64,000 nt of DNA, taken from NCBI GenBank assembly GCA_022842185.1, contig JALHQB010000012.1:1-64000 (forward strand), read 5' to 3'. The stretch comes from Acetobacteraceae bacterium. Lineage in GTDB: Bacteria > Pseudomonadota > Alphaproteobacteria > Acetobacterales > Acetobacteraceae. Numbering within the stretch: position 1 is the first letter of the stretch; every line of letters begins with the position of its first letter. The translations under genes and the position numbers were made by a program. The notes below the pieces were generated by a model that saw nothing but the letters and a program-made list of their open reading frames with translations, was not told the DNA's origin and did not search any database. Shown here in pieces: positions 25,293-36,426 of this stretch.

Positions 25293-26257
25293 TGCGCCTC
25301 GATCCTCACCGCCTCGGCGAGGCGCTTCCATTTCGCGATGTCGCTGTCGATGCGCGCCTGGAACTCCGCCGGGGTGGAGGCGACATAGACGCCGCCCAGC
25401 AGCCGCACGCGGTCCTGCAGGGTGGTGTTGGACCGCAGCGCGGCCAGCATGTCCCACAGGCGCTGGCGAATCGGCGCCGGCGTGCCCTTGGGCGCCAGGA
25501 TGCCGTTCCAGGCAATGGTCTCGAAACCCGGCAGGCCGCTCTCGGCCACCGTGGGCGTGTCCGGTAGATCCGGGTGGCGTTGCAGCGTGGTGACGGCCAG
25601 CAGCTTCATCTCCCCGCGCGCGATGTAAGGGCTGACATTCACAAGGTTGGCGAAGGCCACAGGCGCCTCGCCCGAAATCACCGCCTGCGCCAACTGCGGC
25701 GTGCCGCGATAAGGAACGTGCTGAATGTCCAGCCCCGCCTCATGCTTGAACAATTCCATCGACATATGCGCCGATGATCCAACCCCGCCCGAGGCATAGT
25801 TCAACTGTCCGGGGCGCGTCTTGATTGCCGCGATCAGCCCGGCGACGTCATTCACCGGCAGCACCCGCGCGTTCACCACCAGCGCATTCGGCCCGACCAC
25901 CAGCAGCGCCACCGGGTCGAAGGCATTGGTCAGGTCATACGGCAGGTCACGATAGATCGCGGCGTTGATGCCATTCGACCCGGCATTGCCCAACAGGAAA
26001 TTGTAGCCGTCCGGCGCGGCACGGAAGGCGGCCTCCACCCCGATGCGCCCCCCCGCCCCGCCCCGATTGTCCGGCACGAAGGACTGGCCGAGCGCGGCTT
26101 CGAGCAGCGGCGCGATCAGCCGCGCCGTGGTGTCGTTCCCGCTGCCCGGCGCGTCGGGCAGGATCAGGCGCACCGGGCGCGTCGGCCAGGCGGGTTGCGC
26201 CGTTGCGGGCATGGCAAAGGCAGTCGCGGCGGCAATCAGGACGCGGCGTTGGAACAT
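25289..26257 (-). CDS. Bug/TctC family binding protein
   Basis: A 322-residue periplasmic binding protein. Signal peptide MFQRRVLIAAATAFAMPATA. Family motifs: WPTRPVRLILPDAPGSGNDT, FVPDNRGGAGGRIG, AAPDGYNFLLGNAG, LDIQHVPYRGTPQLAQAVIS and LAPKGTPAPIRQRL. First gene of a coupled leftward operon with the enolase-superfamily dehydratase and an EamA transporter, which suggests it binds that enzyme's acid substrate. No TctA or TctB gene is present. An E-family hairpin repeat lies between it and the next TctC gene upstream. Confidence 0.87.
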   Translation of the reverse strand: MFQRRVLIAAATAFAMPATAQPAWPTRPVRLILPDAPGSGNDTTARLIAPLLEAALGQSFVPDNRGGAGGRIGVEAAFRAAPDGYNFLLGNAGSNGINAAIYRDLPYDLTNAFDPVALLVVGPNALVVNARVLPVNDVAGLIAAIKTRPGQLNYASGGVGSSAHMSMELFKHEAGLDIQHVPYRGTPQLAQAVISGEAPVAFANLVNVSPYIARGEMKLLAVTTLQRHPDLPDTPTVAESGLPGFETIAWNGILAPKGTPAPIRQRLWDMLAALRSNTTLQDRVRLLGGVYVASTPAEFQARIDSDIAKWKRLAEAVRIEAQ

Positions 26258-26332
26258 GGCGAGGGTCCTCCCGGGACCCGCGCAGGGTGGCCCGAAGCGG
26301 GCGCCGCATCAATGCAGGGGGCAAGGAAGGTT

Positions 26333-26399
26333 AGGGGAGAGAACTCCCCCAAACCCCCTCCATTTTTTGTCACTCGGCGCCGGGTATCGGCGCGTGACG
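26333..26399 (-). repeat. Hairpin 3' repeat, family E copy 1
   Basis: Lies 20 bases after the stop of the TctC gene at 26419, reading with it. A GTCAC/GTGAC stem encloses GCGCCG/CGGCGC (26374-26399), followed by GGAGGGGGTTTGGGGGAG and the small hairpin AGGGGAG/CTCCCC at 26333-26347. The same order, with different stem bases, occurs at 39442-39511. Confidence 0.65.
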
Positions 26400-26418
26400 T
26401 CAGGCGAAAGCGGGACGA

Positions 26419-27402
26419 TCAGCCTGCATCGACGTTCAGGCCCTCCTTGCGGATGACTTCCGCCCATTTGGCGATCTCGCTGCGCACGAAGGCCGCAAAT
26501 GCGTCGGCATTGCCGTGCATCGGGAAACCGCCAAGTTCGGTGAAGCGGCGCTGCGTCTCCGGCATGGCCACCATCGCGGCAATCTCGGCATTGAGGCTGT
26601 TCACCGCCGCGGCCGGCAACCCGGCGGGGCCGAACAGGCCGAACCAGGTATTCACCTCATACTCGGCGAGCTCGGGCATCGTCTCGCGCATTGCCGGCAC
26701 ATCGGGCAGCAGCGCACTGCGTTCCTTGCTCGTCACCGCAAGCGCCCGCACCGCGCCCGACTGGATGTGCCCGGCAATGCCCGTGAGGTTGTCGATCATG
26801 AACGAGACGTTGCCGCCGAGCAGGTCGATCTGCGCGGGGGCGGAACCGCGATGCGGCACATGGATCGCCTCGGCATTCAGCATCTGCAGCATCAGCACCG
26901 GCGACAGATGCGTCGATTGGCCCACGCCGGTCGAGGCATAGGGCACGCGCCCCGGCTGCGCCCGCAGCATCGCCGCCAATTCGGCGACGGTGCGCGCCGG
27001 CACGTCCTTGTTCACCACCAGCACATTCGGCCCGGCAATGGTGCCGGCGATCGGGATGATCTGGTCAGGGCGATACGGCATGTTGCGGAACAGCGAATAG
27101 GCGATCGCCTGCGGCCCGATATTGCCCAGCATCAGCGTCGTGCCGTCCGGGCGGGACCGCACCATCTCCAGAGAACCGATGGTGCCACCCGCGCCGGTGC
27201 GGTTTTCCACCACCACCGGGATGTTCCAGCGCGGATGCAGGAACTGCGCGACCAGACGCCCCATGATGTCGGTGGTGCCGCCGGCGGCGGCCGGGACGAT
27301 GATGCGTGTGGGTCCAGGCGGCCGCCAGGCCTGCGCGCGGGCCAGGCCCGGCAGGGCGATCAGCGATGTTGCCAGTGCGGCGCGGCGTGTGATGTCGGTC
27401 AT
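26419..27402 (-). CDS. Bug/TctC family binding protein
   Basis: A 327-residue periplasmic binding protein with signal peptide MTDITRRAALATSLIALPGL cleaved near ARA. Motifs: TRIIVPAAAGGTTDIMGRLV, VVVENRTGAGGTIGS, SRPDGTTLMLGNIG, IHVPHRGSAPAQIDLLGGNV and GPAGLPAAAV. It is not coupled to its neighbours: a 161-base gap with an E-family repeat lies downstream, and a divergent dipeptide-type binding protein gene starts at 27567. The start at 27402 is the one placed directly before the signal peptide; purine-rich GGAAAGAGAAC precedes it. Ligand unknown. Confidence 0.87.
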   Translation of the reverse strand: MTDITRRAALATSLIALPGLARAQAWRPPGPTRIIVPAAAGGTTDIMGRLVAQFLHPRWNIPVVVENRTGAGGTIGSLEMVRSRPDGTTLMLGNIGPQAIAYSLFRNMPYRPDQIIPIAGTIAGPNVLVVNKDVPARTVAELAAMLRAQPGRVPYASTGVGQSTHLSPVLMLQMLNAEAIHVPHRGSAPAQIDLLGGNVSFMIDNLTGIAGHIQSGAVRALAVTSKERSALLPDVPAMRETMPELAEYEVNTWFGLFGPAGLPAAAVNSLNAEIAAMVAMPETQRRFTELGGFPMHGNADAFAAFVRSEIAKWAEVIRKEGLNVDAG

Positions 27403-27566
27403 GTTCTCTTTCCCCAGGACGTCGTTGTTTGGGGGCAGCATGGCGTGCCGCGCGCCGCCGTGGAAGCCGCCACCTGCGGGCGGGCGATGCCGCCGCGCAT
27501 TTGACCCGGCAATGCCGGCACCCATAGGCTTGCTGAACGCAGGCTTCAAAGAACGCAGGAAACGCC

Positions 27567-29153
27567 ATGAAACGCCGCACGCTTCTGGGGGCCGCCGCAG
27601 CGGCGGCCGCCGCCACCCGTTCCCCGGCCGTCGCCCAGCCCGCCCGGACCGCAACGCTTCGCTTCGTGCCGCAGGCGAACCTCACGGCGCTGGACCCGAT
27701 CTGGACCAGCGCCATCGTCACGCAGATGCACGGCTATCACGTCTATGACACGCTGTTTGCCGTGAATGGCGCGCAGCAGCCGCGCCCGCAAATGGCCGAG
27801 GGCCACACGGTCAGCGACGATGGCCGCGTCTGGCGCATCCGCCTGCGTGATGGCCTGCGCTTCCATGATGGCGAACCGGTGCGCGCGCAGGATTGCGCCG
27901 CCAGCCTTGAACGCTGGTCGAAGCGCGACGCCTTCGGACAGATCCTGGCGGCCGTGGTGGAACGCTGGGGCGCGGCGGATGATCGCACCCTGGAAATCCG
28001 CCTGACGCGGCCCTTCCCGCTGCTGCTGGCGGCATTGGCCAAGCCCGATGCGAATGTCCCGTTCATCATCCCCGAGCGCCTGGCGCGCACGGACGCCAAC
28101 ACGCAGGTGTCCGAGGTCGTGGGCTCCGGCCCCTATCGCTTCCTGCGCGATGAATTCGTCTCGGGCAGCCGCGTCGTCTATGCGAAGAACGAGGCCTATG
28201 TGCCGCGGCAGGAGGCCTCCGACTGGGCGTCGGGCGGCAAGGTCGCGCATTATCCGCGCATCGAGTGGCACATCCTGCCCGACCCGGCGACCGCCGCGGC
28301 GGCGTTGCAGAATGGCGAGATCGACTGGCTGGAGCAGCCGCTGTCGGACCTGATCCCCACGCTGCAGCGCAATCGCAACATCGCGGTGGATATCCTGAAC
28401 CCCGCCGGCCTGATGTCCATCATGCGGCTGAACCACCTGCAGGCGCCGTTCAACGACCTCAAGACGCGGCAGGCGGTGGCGCTTTCGGTCGATCAGCCGG
28501 AATACATGCAATCGACGCTGGGCGACGACCGATCGGTCTGGCGCGAATGCCGCAGCCTGTTTCCCTGCGGCACGCCGCTTGGAATCGAGGATCTTTCGGA
28601 ACTCGCCCGCGCGCCGCGCAGCCTGGACCGCGCGCGCGCCGCGTTGCAGGCATCAGGATACAAGGGCGAGAAGGTCGTCATCATCAACCCGACCGACTTT
28701 CCGTTGATCGGGCCGCACGGCCAGATAACGGCCGACCGCCTGAAGCGCATCGGGATGAATGTCGAATTGGCGGATACCGACTGGGGCACCGTGGTGCAGC
28801 GCCGCGTCCGGCGCGAACCGGTGGACCAGGGCGGCTGGAGCATCTTCCACACCTACGGCTCCTCGCTCGCCTATCTGAACCCTGGCGTGTCATCCCTGGT
28901 GAAGGGGCCGGGGCCGTCCGGCTGGTTCGGCTGGTACACCAGCCCGAAGGCGGAGGAGCTGATCCAGGCCTGGCTCGGCGCGGCGGAACCGGAGCGGCAG
29001 CAGGCTCTGGCCAACGAGATCAACAAGCTCGCGCAGGATGATGTGGCGACGATTCCGCTTGGGCAGTTCTACATCCGCACGGCGCATCGGCGCAGCATCA
29101 CCGGGCTCGCCAAGGGCAGCATGCCCTATCCCTGGGGCGTGCGCCCTGCCTGA
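27567..29153 (+). CDS. ABC transporter substrate-binding protein, SBP_bac_5 family (diverged)
   Basis: A 528-residue DppA/OppA-type binding protein with a twin-arginine-like MKRRTLLGAAAAAAAATRSP signal. It opens with RFVPQANLTALDPIWTSAIV, has LRDGLRFHDGEPVRAQDCAA and the GSGPYRFLRDEFVSGSRVVY core, and ends PYPWGVRPA. It lacks the NPRAMSRRV end shared by the three other copies in this window, so it belongs to a different branch; its pattern resembles binding proteins annotated for peptides or opine-like compounds. No permease genes adjoin it. It follows GGAAACGCC and is divergent from a TctC gene. Confidence 0.86.
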   Translation: MKRRTLLGAAAAAAAATRSPAVAQPARTATLRFVPQANLTALDPIWTSAIVTQMHGYHVYDTLFAVNGAQQPRPQMAEGHTVSDDGRVWRIRLRDGLRFHDGEPVRAQDCAASLERWSKRDAFGQILAAVVERWGAADDRTLEIRLTRPFPLLLAALAKPDANVPFIIPERLARTDANTQVSEVVGSGPYRFLRDEFVSGSRVVYAKNEAYVPRQEASDWASGGKVAHYPRIEWHILPDPATAAAALQNGEIDWLEQPLSDLIPTLQRNRNIAVDILNPAGLMSIMRLNHLQAPFNDLKTRQAVALSVDQPEYMQSTLGDDRSVWRECRSLFPCGTPLGIEDLSELARAPRSLDRARAALQASGYKGEKVVIINPTDFPLIGPHGQITADRLKRIGMNVELADTDWGTVVQRRVRREPVDQGGWSIFHTYGSSLAYLNPGVSSLVKGPGPSGWFGWYTSPKAEELIQAWLGAAEPERQQALANEINKLAQDDVATIPLGQFYIRTAHRRSITGLAKGSMPYPWGVRPA

Positions 29154-29207
29154 ACGAGGCAGGCGGGATCCGGGAAGGTCTCCCCCGGATCACCGCCACG
29201 TCCGGCA

Positions 29208-29239
29208 GCCTGGCCCGGCCACATGGGCCGGGCTCAGGC
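29208..29239. terminator. GC-rich hairpin between convergent genes
   Basis: GCCCGGCC (29213-29220) pairs with GGCCGGGC (29226-29233), extended outward by CCTG/CAGG, between the stops at 29153 and 29248. No T-run, so efficiency is uncertain. Confidence 0.4.
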
Positions 29240-29247
29240 CCTCCGCG

Positions 29248-29643
29248 TTACTGCGCGTAGAGGCCGCGGTTGGTCACGACGATGCGGCTGGCGCGGCAGA
29301 TGTTGACCTGGCGCAATTCTGCCGCCCCGCCACCGGCCCAGGTGATACGGAAATCGTAGTTGCCGGGGTTGTTGGCCCGCGCATTCCACACCCGGCCCGG
29401 CGCCAGCACATTCTGGCCAAGCTGATCGACGCCCCAATTGGCCATGCTGGAATGGCTGTACTGCAACGTCAGCACCGTGCGGGAGGAGTTGTTGGTGACC
29501 TGGAACCGGGTGTCGCAACCCGGCATCGACGGCTGCGGCGCAGCATAGACCGGCTGGGGCACATAAACTGTCTGCGGGGCGCAGGCCGCAACCGTGGCGG
29601 CACCCAGAAGGGCGAAGATGGCAGGCAGCAGGCGGCGAAACAT
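29248..29643 (-). CDS. Small lipoprotein, probable periplasmic beta-sandwich domain
   Basis: A 131-residue protein starting MFRRLLPAIFALLGAATVAA with lipidation Cys21 (VAAC). After a Pro/Tyr-rich linker (QTVYVPQPVYAAPQP) it has a globular part with RFQVTNNSSRTVLTLQYS, then APGRVWNARANNPGNYDFRI and RQVNICRASRIVVTN. Conserved asparagines and a cysteine pair (Cys43, Cys116 approximately) suggest a disulfide-stabilised fold, similar to small secreted proteins of unknown function in Acetobacteraceae. The gene is isolated, divergent from the DUF805 gene. Confidence 0.6.
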   Translation of the reverse strand: MFRRLLPAIFALLGAATVAACAPQTVYVPQPVYAAPQPSMPGCDTRFQVTNNSSRTVLTLQYSHSSMANWGVDQLGQNVLAPGRVWNARANNPGNYDFRITWAGGGAAELRQVNICRASRIVVTNRGLYAQ

Positions 29644-29801
29644 ATCGGCAAACTCTCCCGGTTCGTAGAACGCGCCAACAGGCACGCCCTTTGTCGATAT
29701 GTGACCGTATGCAACGTCCGTTACGCGGGCAAGATGCCACGGGCTTGCGCGGCGACGGCCGGCCATGGTGCTGTGAAGCACTTCCGCAAAGGGTTCCGGA
29801 C

Positions 29802-30605
29802 ATGACGATCGGCCAGTGGCTGAGTTTCAGGGGGCGCATCGGGCGCAAGACGTTCTGGCTTGGCTATGTCCTGCCGCTGTTCGTCGCCAGCATCGTCGCC
29901 AATATCCTCGACGTCTCGCTCGGGCTTGCACCGTCGCCCATGGCCGATGCGATGCCGGCCGATGCGTCGCAGGTCGGGCCGGTCAGCGGTCTGGTGTCGC
30001 TGCTCACGATCTGGCCGTCCCTGGCTGGCACTATCAAGCGACTGCACGACCGCGATCGGTCCGGCTGGTGGATCGGCGGCTTCTATCTGGCAGGGGCGGT
30101 GGCGGGGGTCGTCGCCTTCCTGGGCATGATGACCGCGCCTGCGAATGCGAGCGGCGCGGTGCTGATGGTGGTCGGTGCCGGGGCGGTGATGCTGGGCTAT
30201 GCGATCTGGCTGCTGGTGGAAACCGGCTTCCTGCGCGGTACCGTCGGTTCCAACCGCTTCGGTCCGGATCCGCTGAGCGGTGGCTATGGCGCTCCGCAAT
30301 GGCAGCAGCAGGGCATGCCCCCGCAGCAGTGGCCGCACCCCGGACAGCAGCCGCAACAATGGCAACAGCCCGGCCAGTGGCAGCAGCCGCAATGGCAGCC
30401 GCCGCCGCAGCAGGGTTGGCAGGCGCCGCCGCAAGGTTATCCGCCGCCGCAGCATCCTGGCGCGCCGCCGCCAGGCTATGGCCAACCCCCGCCCGGCTAC
30501 GGTCAGCAGCCACCACCGGGATATGGCCAGCCGCCGCCACAGCCGCCCGGCCAATGGGGCGGGCCTGGACAGGGCGGCAGCGTCCCGCCGGTGCGGCGGG
30601 ACTGA
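29802..30605 (+). CDS. DUF805 membrane protein with Gln/Pro/Gly-rich tail
   Basis: A 267-residue protein. Residues 1-150 are a DUF805 domain: SFRGRIGRKTFWLGYVLP, four membrane segments and the conserved IKRLHDRDRSGWW element, then the ETGFLRGTVGSNRFGPDPL motif. From residue about 160 on, the chain is a low-complexity tail of QQ, WQQPGQ, PPQGYPPPQ and repeated PPPGYGQ units, likely cytoplasmic and disordered. DUF805 proteins have no proven function, and such tails usually bind proteins or self-associate. The start at 29802 begins the domain (MTIGQWLSFRGRIGRK); the open frame upstream is unconserved. It converges with an amidase gene 31 bases on. Confidence 0.82.
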   Translation: MTIGQWLSFRGRIGRKTFWLGYVLPLFVASIVANILDVSLGLAPSPMADAMPADASQVGPVSGLVSLLTIWPSLAGTIKRLHDRDRSGWWIGGFYLAGAVAGVVAFLGMMTAPANASGAVLMVVGAGAVMLGYAIWLLVETGFLRGTVGSNRFGPDPLSGGYGAPQWQQQGMPPQQWPHPGQQPQQWQQPGQWQQPQWQPPPQQGWQAPPQGYPPPQHPGAPPPGYGQPPPGYGQQPPPGYGQPPPQPPGQWGGPGQGGSVPPVRRD

Positions 30606-30636
30606 CAGCGGCGTCGCAGGCCCGGCGCGGCCGGAC

Positions 30637-32031
30637 CTACGCCGGATCGACGGGGGAGGCAGGAACGCCGGCCGCCTCGATCACCGCGCCGGCCTCCAAC
30701 AGCACATCCTCCCGATACCGGCCTGCCAGCAACTGGACGCCGACCGGCACGGTGCCGACCAGCCCGGTCGTCACCACCAGCCCCGGCAGCCCCATCAGCG
30801 GCAGGCCCACCTGGGTCAGCTGCGCCTCGATGATGCGGCGGAAGGCCTCGGGGCTTTCGACATCCTCCTGATCGCGGAAGGGCAGTTCTCCGGAGACCGG
30901 CGTGATCGCCACCGGGAAGCGTTCGAAGAATTCCATCCACTGCCGGACGAAGGTCGCGCGTTTCTGCAGCCCGTCCATGAAGGCGTTGAGGTCGGCCTGC
31001 GGGCACAGCGCCTCCATCTGCGCGAAGACGAAGGAGGCGTCGGGGTCGGCTTCCTGGTGTAGCGCGGCGTTCAGGCCGCGGCGCGATTCCGCCAGCCACA
31101 ACATGGCCTGCAAGGCGGCGGGTTCGCGCAAGGGCGGGGTATCGGTTTCCTCGATGGTCCAGCCGGCGGCTTCCAGACGTTTCGCGGCATCGATCAGCGC
31201 CGCCGTCACCGCAGGCTGGACCGCCATGCCATCCGGGTTCAGGCACAGCGCGGCACGCCTGGGCACGGAAGGACCTTCCAGCGGGACATCGACCCACCAG
31301 GGGTCACGGACATCCCGCGCCGCCATGGCGGCGAAGGACAGGCGCAGATCGGCGATGGTCCGCGCGATCGGACCGGACACTGCCATCAACTGACCGCCGG
31401 CATGGCGTTCAGCCCCGGTCTGGTTCCAGGCCGGGATGCGCCCCAGCGTCGGCCGCAGCCCGTGCACCCCGCAGGCATAGGCCGGATAGCGGATCGACCC
31501 GCCGATATCCGTGCCATGCCCTACGGCCCCGATCCCGGCCGCGACCGCCGCCGCCGCCCCGCCCGATGACCCGCCCGGCGTGATCGCCGGGTCGCGCGGG
31601 TTCCTGGTGTGTCCGTGAAGGGAATTGCGGGTGAACCAACGCAGCGAGAAGGCGGGTGTGTTGGTCCGCCCCAGGATCACCGCCCCCGCGCGGCGGAGAT
31701 TGGCAACGACAGGGCTGTCGGCCTTGGCCACCAGATCCTTCTGCAACCGCAGACCGTTGGTGGTGGCGTAGCCCTGCTGGTCGGCATTGACCTTGATGGT
31801 CACAGGCACGCCCGCCATCGGTCCCGCATCCTCGCCTCGCGCGATCGTCGCGTCGATCGCGGCGGCCTGGGCCAGGACGTCCTCGGGCCGGTGGTCCACC
31901 ACCGCGTTGATCCTGGGGTTCGCCGCGTCCAGCCGTCCCAGGGCATCGCGGGCCACCTCGGCGGCCGAGACCTGTCGGGTCCGGATGCGGGCGGCAAGTT
32001 CGGTGGCGGGCAGGCGCCAGAGGTCTGTCAT
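30637..32031 (-). CDS. Amidase signature family enzyme
   Basis: A 464-residue amidase. The Ser-cisSer-Lys triad is visible: Lys80 in GVPVTIKVNADQ, Ser155 in TPGGSSGGAA and nucleophile Ser179 in GHGTDIGGSIRYPA. The remainder is of usual length and ends YREDVLLEAGAVIEAAG. Family members hydrolyse amides (or act as GatA). The lack of gatB/gatC neighbours and the domain pattern argue for a stand-alone amidase. It lies alone downstream of the ABC exporter gene (107-base gap with a hairpin). Substrate unknown. Confidence 0.88.
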   Translation of the reverse strand: MTDLWRLPATELAARIRTRQVSAAEVARDALGRLDAANPRINAVVDHRPEDVLAQAAAIDATIARGEDAGPMAGVPVTIKVNADQQGYATTNGLRLQKDLVAKADSPVVANLRRAGAVILGRTNTPAFSLRWFTRNSLHGHTRNPRDPAITPGGSSGGAAAAVAAGIGAVGHGTDIGGSIRYPAYACGVHGLRPTLGRIPAWNQTGAERHAGGQLMAVSGPIARTIADLRLSFAAMAARDVRDPWWVDVPLEGPSVPRRAALCLNPDGMAVQPAVTAALIDAAKRLEAAGWTIEETDTPPLREPAALQAMLWLAESRRGLNAALHQEADPDASFVFAQMEALCPQADLNAFMDGLQKRATFVRQWMEFFERFPVAITPVSGELPFRDQEDVESPEAFRRIIEAQLTQVGLPLMGLPGLVVTTGLVGTVPVGVQLLAGRYREDVLLEAGAVIEAAGVPASPVDPA

Positions 32032-32077
32032 GTCCGGTCCATGTCTCGTTGCCCGCGCAGGGCAGCATGCCCGGGCG

Positions 32078-32097
32078 CCCGCGCCAATGGGCGCGGG
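32078..32097 (-). terminator. GC-rich hairpin downstream of the ABC exporter gene
   Basis: CCCGCGCC (32078-32085) pairs with GGCGCGGG (32090-32097) around a four-base loop, 42 bases past the stop at 32139. A terminator or part of the amidase leader; no T-run. Confidence 0.35.
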
Positions 32098-32138
32098 GCG
32101 GACAGGGTCCGGTGTGTCGGCTCAGACCGGGCGGCCCG

Positions 32139-34022
32139 CTACAGGAAGCCGCCCGACTGGCGCTTCCACAGCGCGGCATAGGTGCCGCCGCGGTCCAGAA
32201 GCGCGGCGTGCGACCCCTGTTCCACCACGCGGCCATGATCCAGCACCACCAGGCGGTCCATGCTGGCGAGCGTCGACAGACGATGGGCGATGGCGATCAC
32301 CGTCTTGCCCTCCATCAGCCCGACGAGTTGTTCCTGGATGACCGCCTCCACTTCGGAATCGAGCGCGGAGGTCGCTTCGTCCAGAACCAGGATCGGTGCG
32401 TCCTTCAGCAGCACCCGGGCGATGGCGACGCGCTGGCGCTGCCCGCCGGACAGTTTCACGCCGCGCTCACCGACATGCGCGTCATACCCCGTGCGGCCAC
32501 GCCAGTCGGCAAGTACCACGATGAAATCATGCGCGGCGGCGCGATGCGCGGCGGCGACGATCTCCTCCTGCGAGGCTGCCGGCCGGCCGTATCGGATGTT
32601 GTCGCGGATCGACCGGTGCAGCAGTGCCGTGTCCTGCGTGACCACGCCGATCGCGCCGCGCAGCGATTCCTGCGTCACCGTCTCGATGTCCTGCCCGTCG
32701 ATCAGGATGCGCCCGGCCTCGGGAGAGAAGAAGCGCAGCAGCAGGTTCATCGCCGTCGTCTTGCCCGCACCGGAATGGCCGACCAGGCCGACACGTTCGC
32801 CCGGTGCGATGGACAGGTCGAAGTCGTTCAGCACGCCCCGCGCCTGGCCATAGGCGAAGCGGACGTGTTCGAAGCGAATCGCGCCCTTGGCGACCTGCAG
32901 CGGCCTGGCATCGGGCCGGTCGGGTGCGGTGGGCGGCACGGCGATGCTGCCCGATGCTTCCTGCACCACGCCGATATTCTCGAAGATGCCGGTGACGTTC
33001 AGCGCGACCCAGCCGGAGATGTTGGCGATCTGCCAGCCCATCGGCAGCGCGGCGGCCACCGTGGCCAGCCCGATCTCCCCCTGTTGCCAAAGCAGGATCG
33101 ACACGGCGCCAAGCGAGGTCAGCAGCAGCGCATTCAGTGTGGACAGCGCCAGGCCGTTCAGCGTGACCAGGCGCATCTGCCGCTGGAAGGCTTCGGTGAG
33201 CCGGGCGATGCCATCGCGGACGAAGCCGTCCTCATCCTCGGCGCGAGCGAACAGCTTGACGGTGAGGATGTTGGTGTAGCTGTCGACGATTCGCCCGGTC
33301 AGCAGGGACCGCGCTTCGGATGCGGCCTTCGACCGGTCGCGCATACGCGGCACAAGGAAGCGCAGCAGCACCAGATAGGCGCCGAACCACACCAGCACCG
33401 GCAGGGCCAGTCGGATATCCGACTGCGACAGCCAGATGACCGCGGCGCTGCCATAGACGAGGATGTACCAGACGGCATTGACGCCCTGCACCACGCTTTC
33501 GCGCACCGCGGGGCCGGCCTGCATCACGCGGGTGGCGATGCGGCCGGCGAAATCCTCCTGGAAGAAGGCCCAACCCTGGCGGACGACGTGGAAATGCGAT
33601 TGCCAGCGGATCAGGCTGGTGACGTTGGCGCTGATGCCCTGCTGCGTGACCAGGTTGTGCGCCGTGATCATCAGCGGTCGTGCGACCAGCAGCACGGCCG
33701 CCATGCCGGCCAGCTGCGGCCAGGCTTCGGCCAACAGGTGGTCCGGGCCGTGGGTGGTCAGCAGGCCGATGACCGTGCCGATGAAGATGGGGATCAGCGC
33801 ATCCAGCAACGCGACCGCCATGCCGAGCACGAACAGCAGCACGAAAAGCGCCTTCGCCTGGCGAATGAAGTACCAGTAGAAGGGCAGCAGCCCCGAGGGC
33901 GGCGGAGCGTCGGGCACATCCGTGCCGAACAGCTTGCTGGCCGGCGCGCCGGGCGGGGCCACGGGATCGACGATGGATTCGAAGGGGAGGCGCGGCATCC
34001 CTCCATCGACGCCCGCCGGCAT
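32139..34022 (-). CDS. ABC transporter, fused permease and ATP-binding domains (exporter)
   Basis: A 627-residue half-transporter of the MsbA/multidrug type. An N-terminal cytoplasmic stretch of about 60 residues precedes six membrane segments (to about 340); the nucleotide-binding domain has Walker A GHSGAGKTT, signature [16 protein letters not shown], Walker B ILVLDEATSALDS and the switch His in AIAHRLSTL. It exports lipids, drugs or peptides as a homodimer. Start is uncertain: ATG 34022 has no ribosome binding site, while ATG 33998 has GGAGGG placed too close. A degenerate F-family repeat sits in the 93 bases between it and the catalase gene. Substrate unknown. Confidence 0.87.
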   Translation of the reverse strand: MPAGVDGGMPRLPFESIVDPVAPPGAPASKLFGTDVPDAPPPSGLLPFYWYFIRQAKALFVLLFVLGMAVALLDALIPIFIGTVIGLLTTHGPDHLLAEAWPQLAGMAAVLLVARPLMITAHNLVTQQGISANVTSLIRWQSHFHVVRQGWAFFQEDFAGRIATRVMQAGPAVRESVVQGVNAVWYILVYGSAAVIWLSQSDIRLALPVLVWFGAYLVLLRFLVPRMRDRSKAASEARSLLTGRIVDSYTNILTVKLFARAEDEDGFVRDGIARLTEAFQRQMRLVTLNGLALSTLNALLLTSLGAVSILLWQQGEIGLATVAAALPMGWQIANISGWVALNVTGIFENIGVVQEASGSIAVPPTAPDRPDARPLQVAKGAIRFEHVRFAYGQARGVLNDFDLSIAPGERVGLVGHSGAGKTTAMNLLLRFFSPEAGRILIDGQDIETVTQESLRGAIGVVTQDTALLHRSIRDNIRYGRPAASQEEIVAAAHRAAAHDFIVVLADWRGRTGYDAHVGERGVKLSGGQRQRVAIARVLLKDAPILVLDEATSALDSEVEAVIQEQLVGLMEGKTVIAIAHRLSTLASMDRLVVLDHGRVVEQGSHAALLDRGGTYAALWKRQSGGFL

Positions 34023-34053
34023 GTGAAGTCAACCGGCGGGCGCATGACGGCTG

Positions 34054-34110
34054 AAGCGTTCTGCGCCACTTTTGAGCGAGCATGGCCACGCGCCTGACCG
34101 GGCGCGTGGT
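34054..34110. repeat. Degenerate F-family repeat, copy 1
   Basis: Contains GAAGCGTTCTGCGCCA, TTTTGAGCGAGCATGGCCACGC and GCGCCTGACCGGGCGCGT, the same blocks as the full copy at 50811 but without the second arm of its long inverted repeat. It follows the catalase stop by a few bases, in the opposite orientation relative to the gene from the other copies. Confidence 0.5.
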
Positions 34111-34115
34111 CCGCT

Positions 34116-36212
<2,097 letters not shown>

Positions 36213-36330
36213 GGCTGGCTTCCTTGCGCTGGCTTGGCTGTGGGGCCGCCAGCGGGGAAGCTTCCCGCGCACCGGCCTTCCAGCACAGCGCGCGAGACGG
36301 GCATTGGTTGCGCCGGCCGCTTAGAGCAGA

Positions 36331-36426
36331 TCGCGCCTGACTGGCCTTAGTCGGGCGCGTGAAAATGCTCGCTCACACAAAGGTTCAGAGCGTTTTGCGC
36401 CAGCACAGTCTGGCGCAAAACGCTCT
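36331..36426 (-). repeat. F-family repeat, copy 2, with perfect 17-bp stem
   Basis: Reads leftward from the acyl-CoA dehydrogenase stop, overlapping its TAG. AGAGCGTTTTGCGCCAG (36387-36403) pairs perfectly with its complement at 36410-36426 around CACAGT. Beyond it lie GAGCGAGCATTTTCACGCGCC and a second, imperfect inverted repeat (GCGCCTGACTGG / TCGGGCGCG). A full copy in the opposite orientation is at 50811. Confidence 0.75.
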
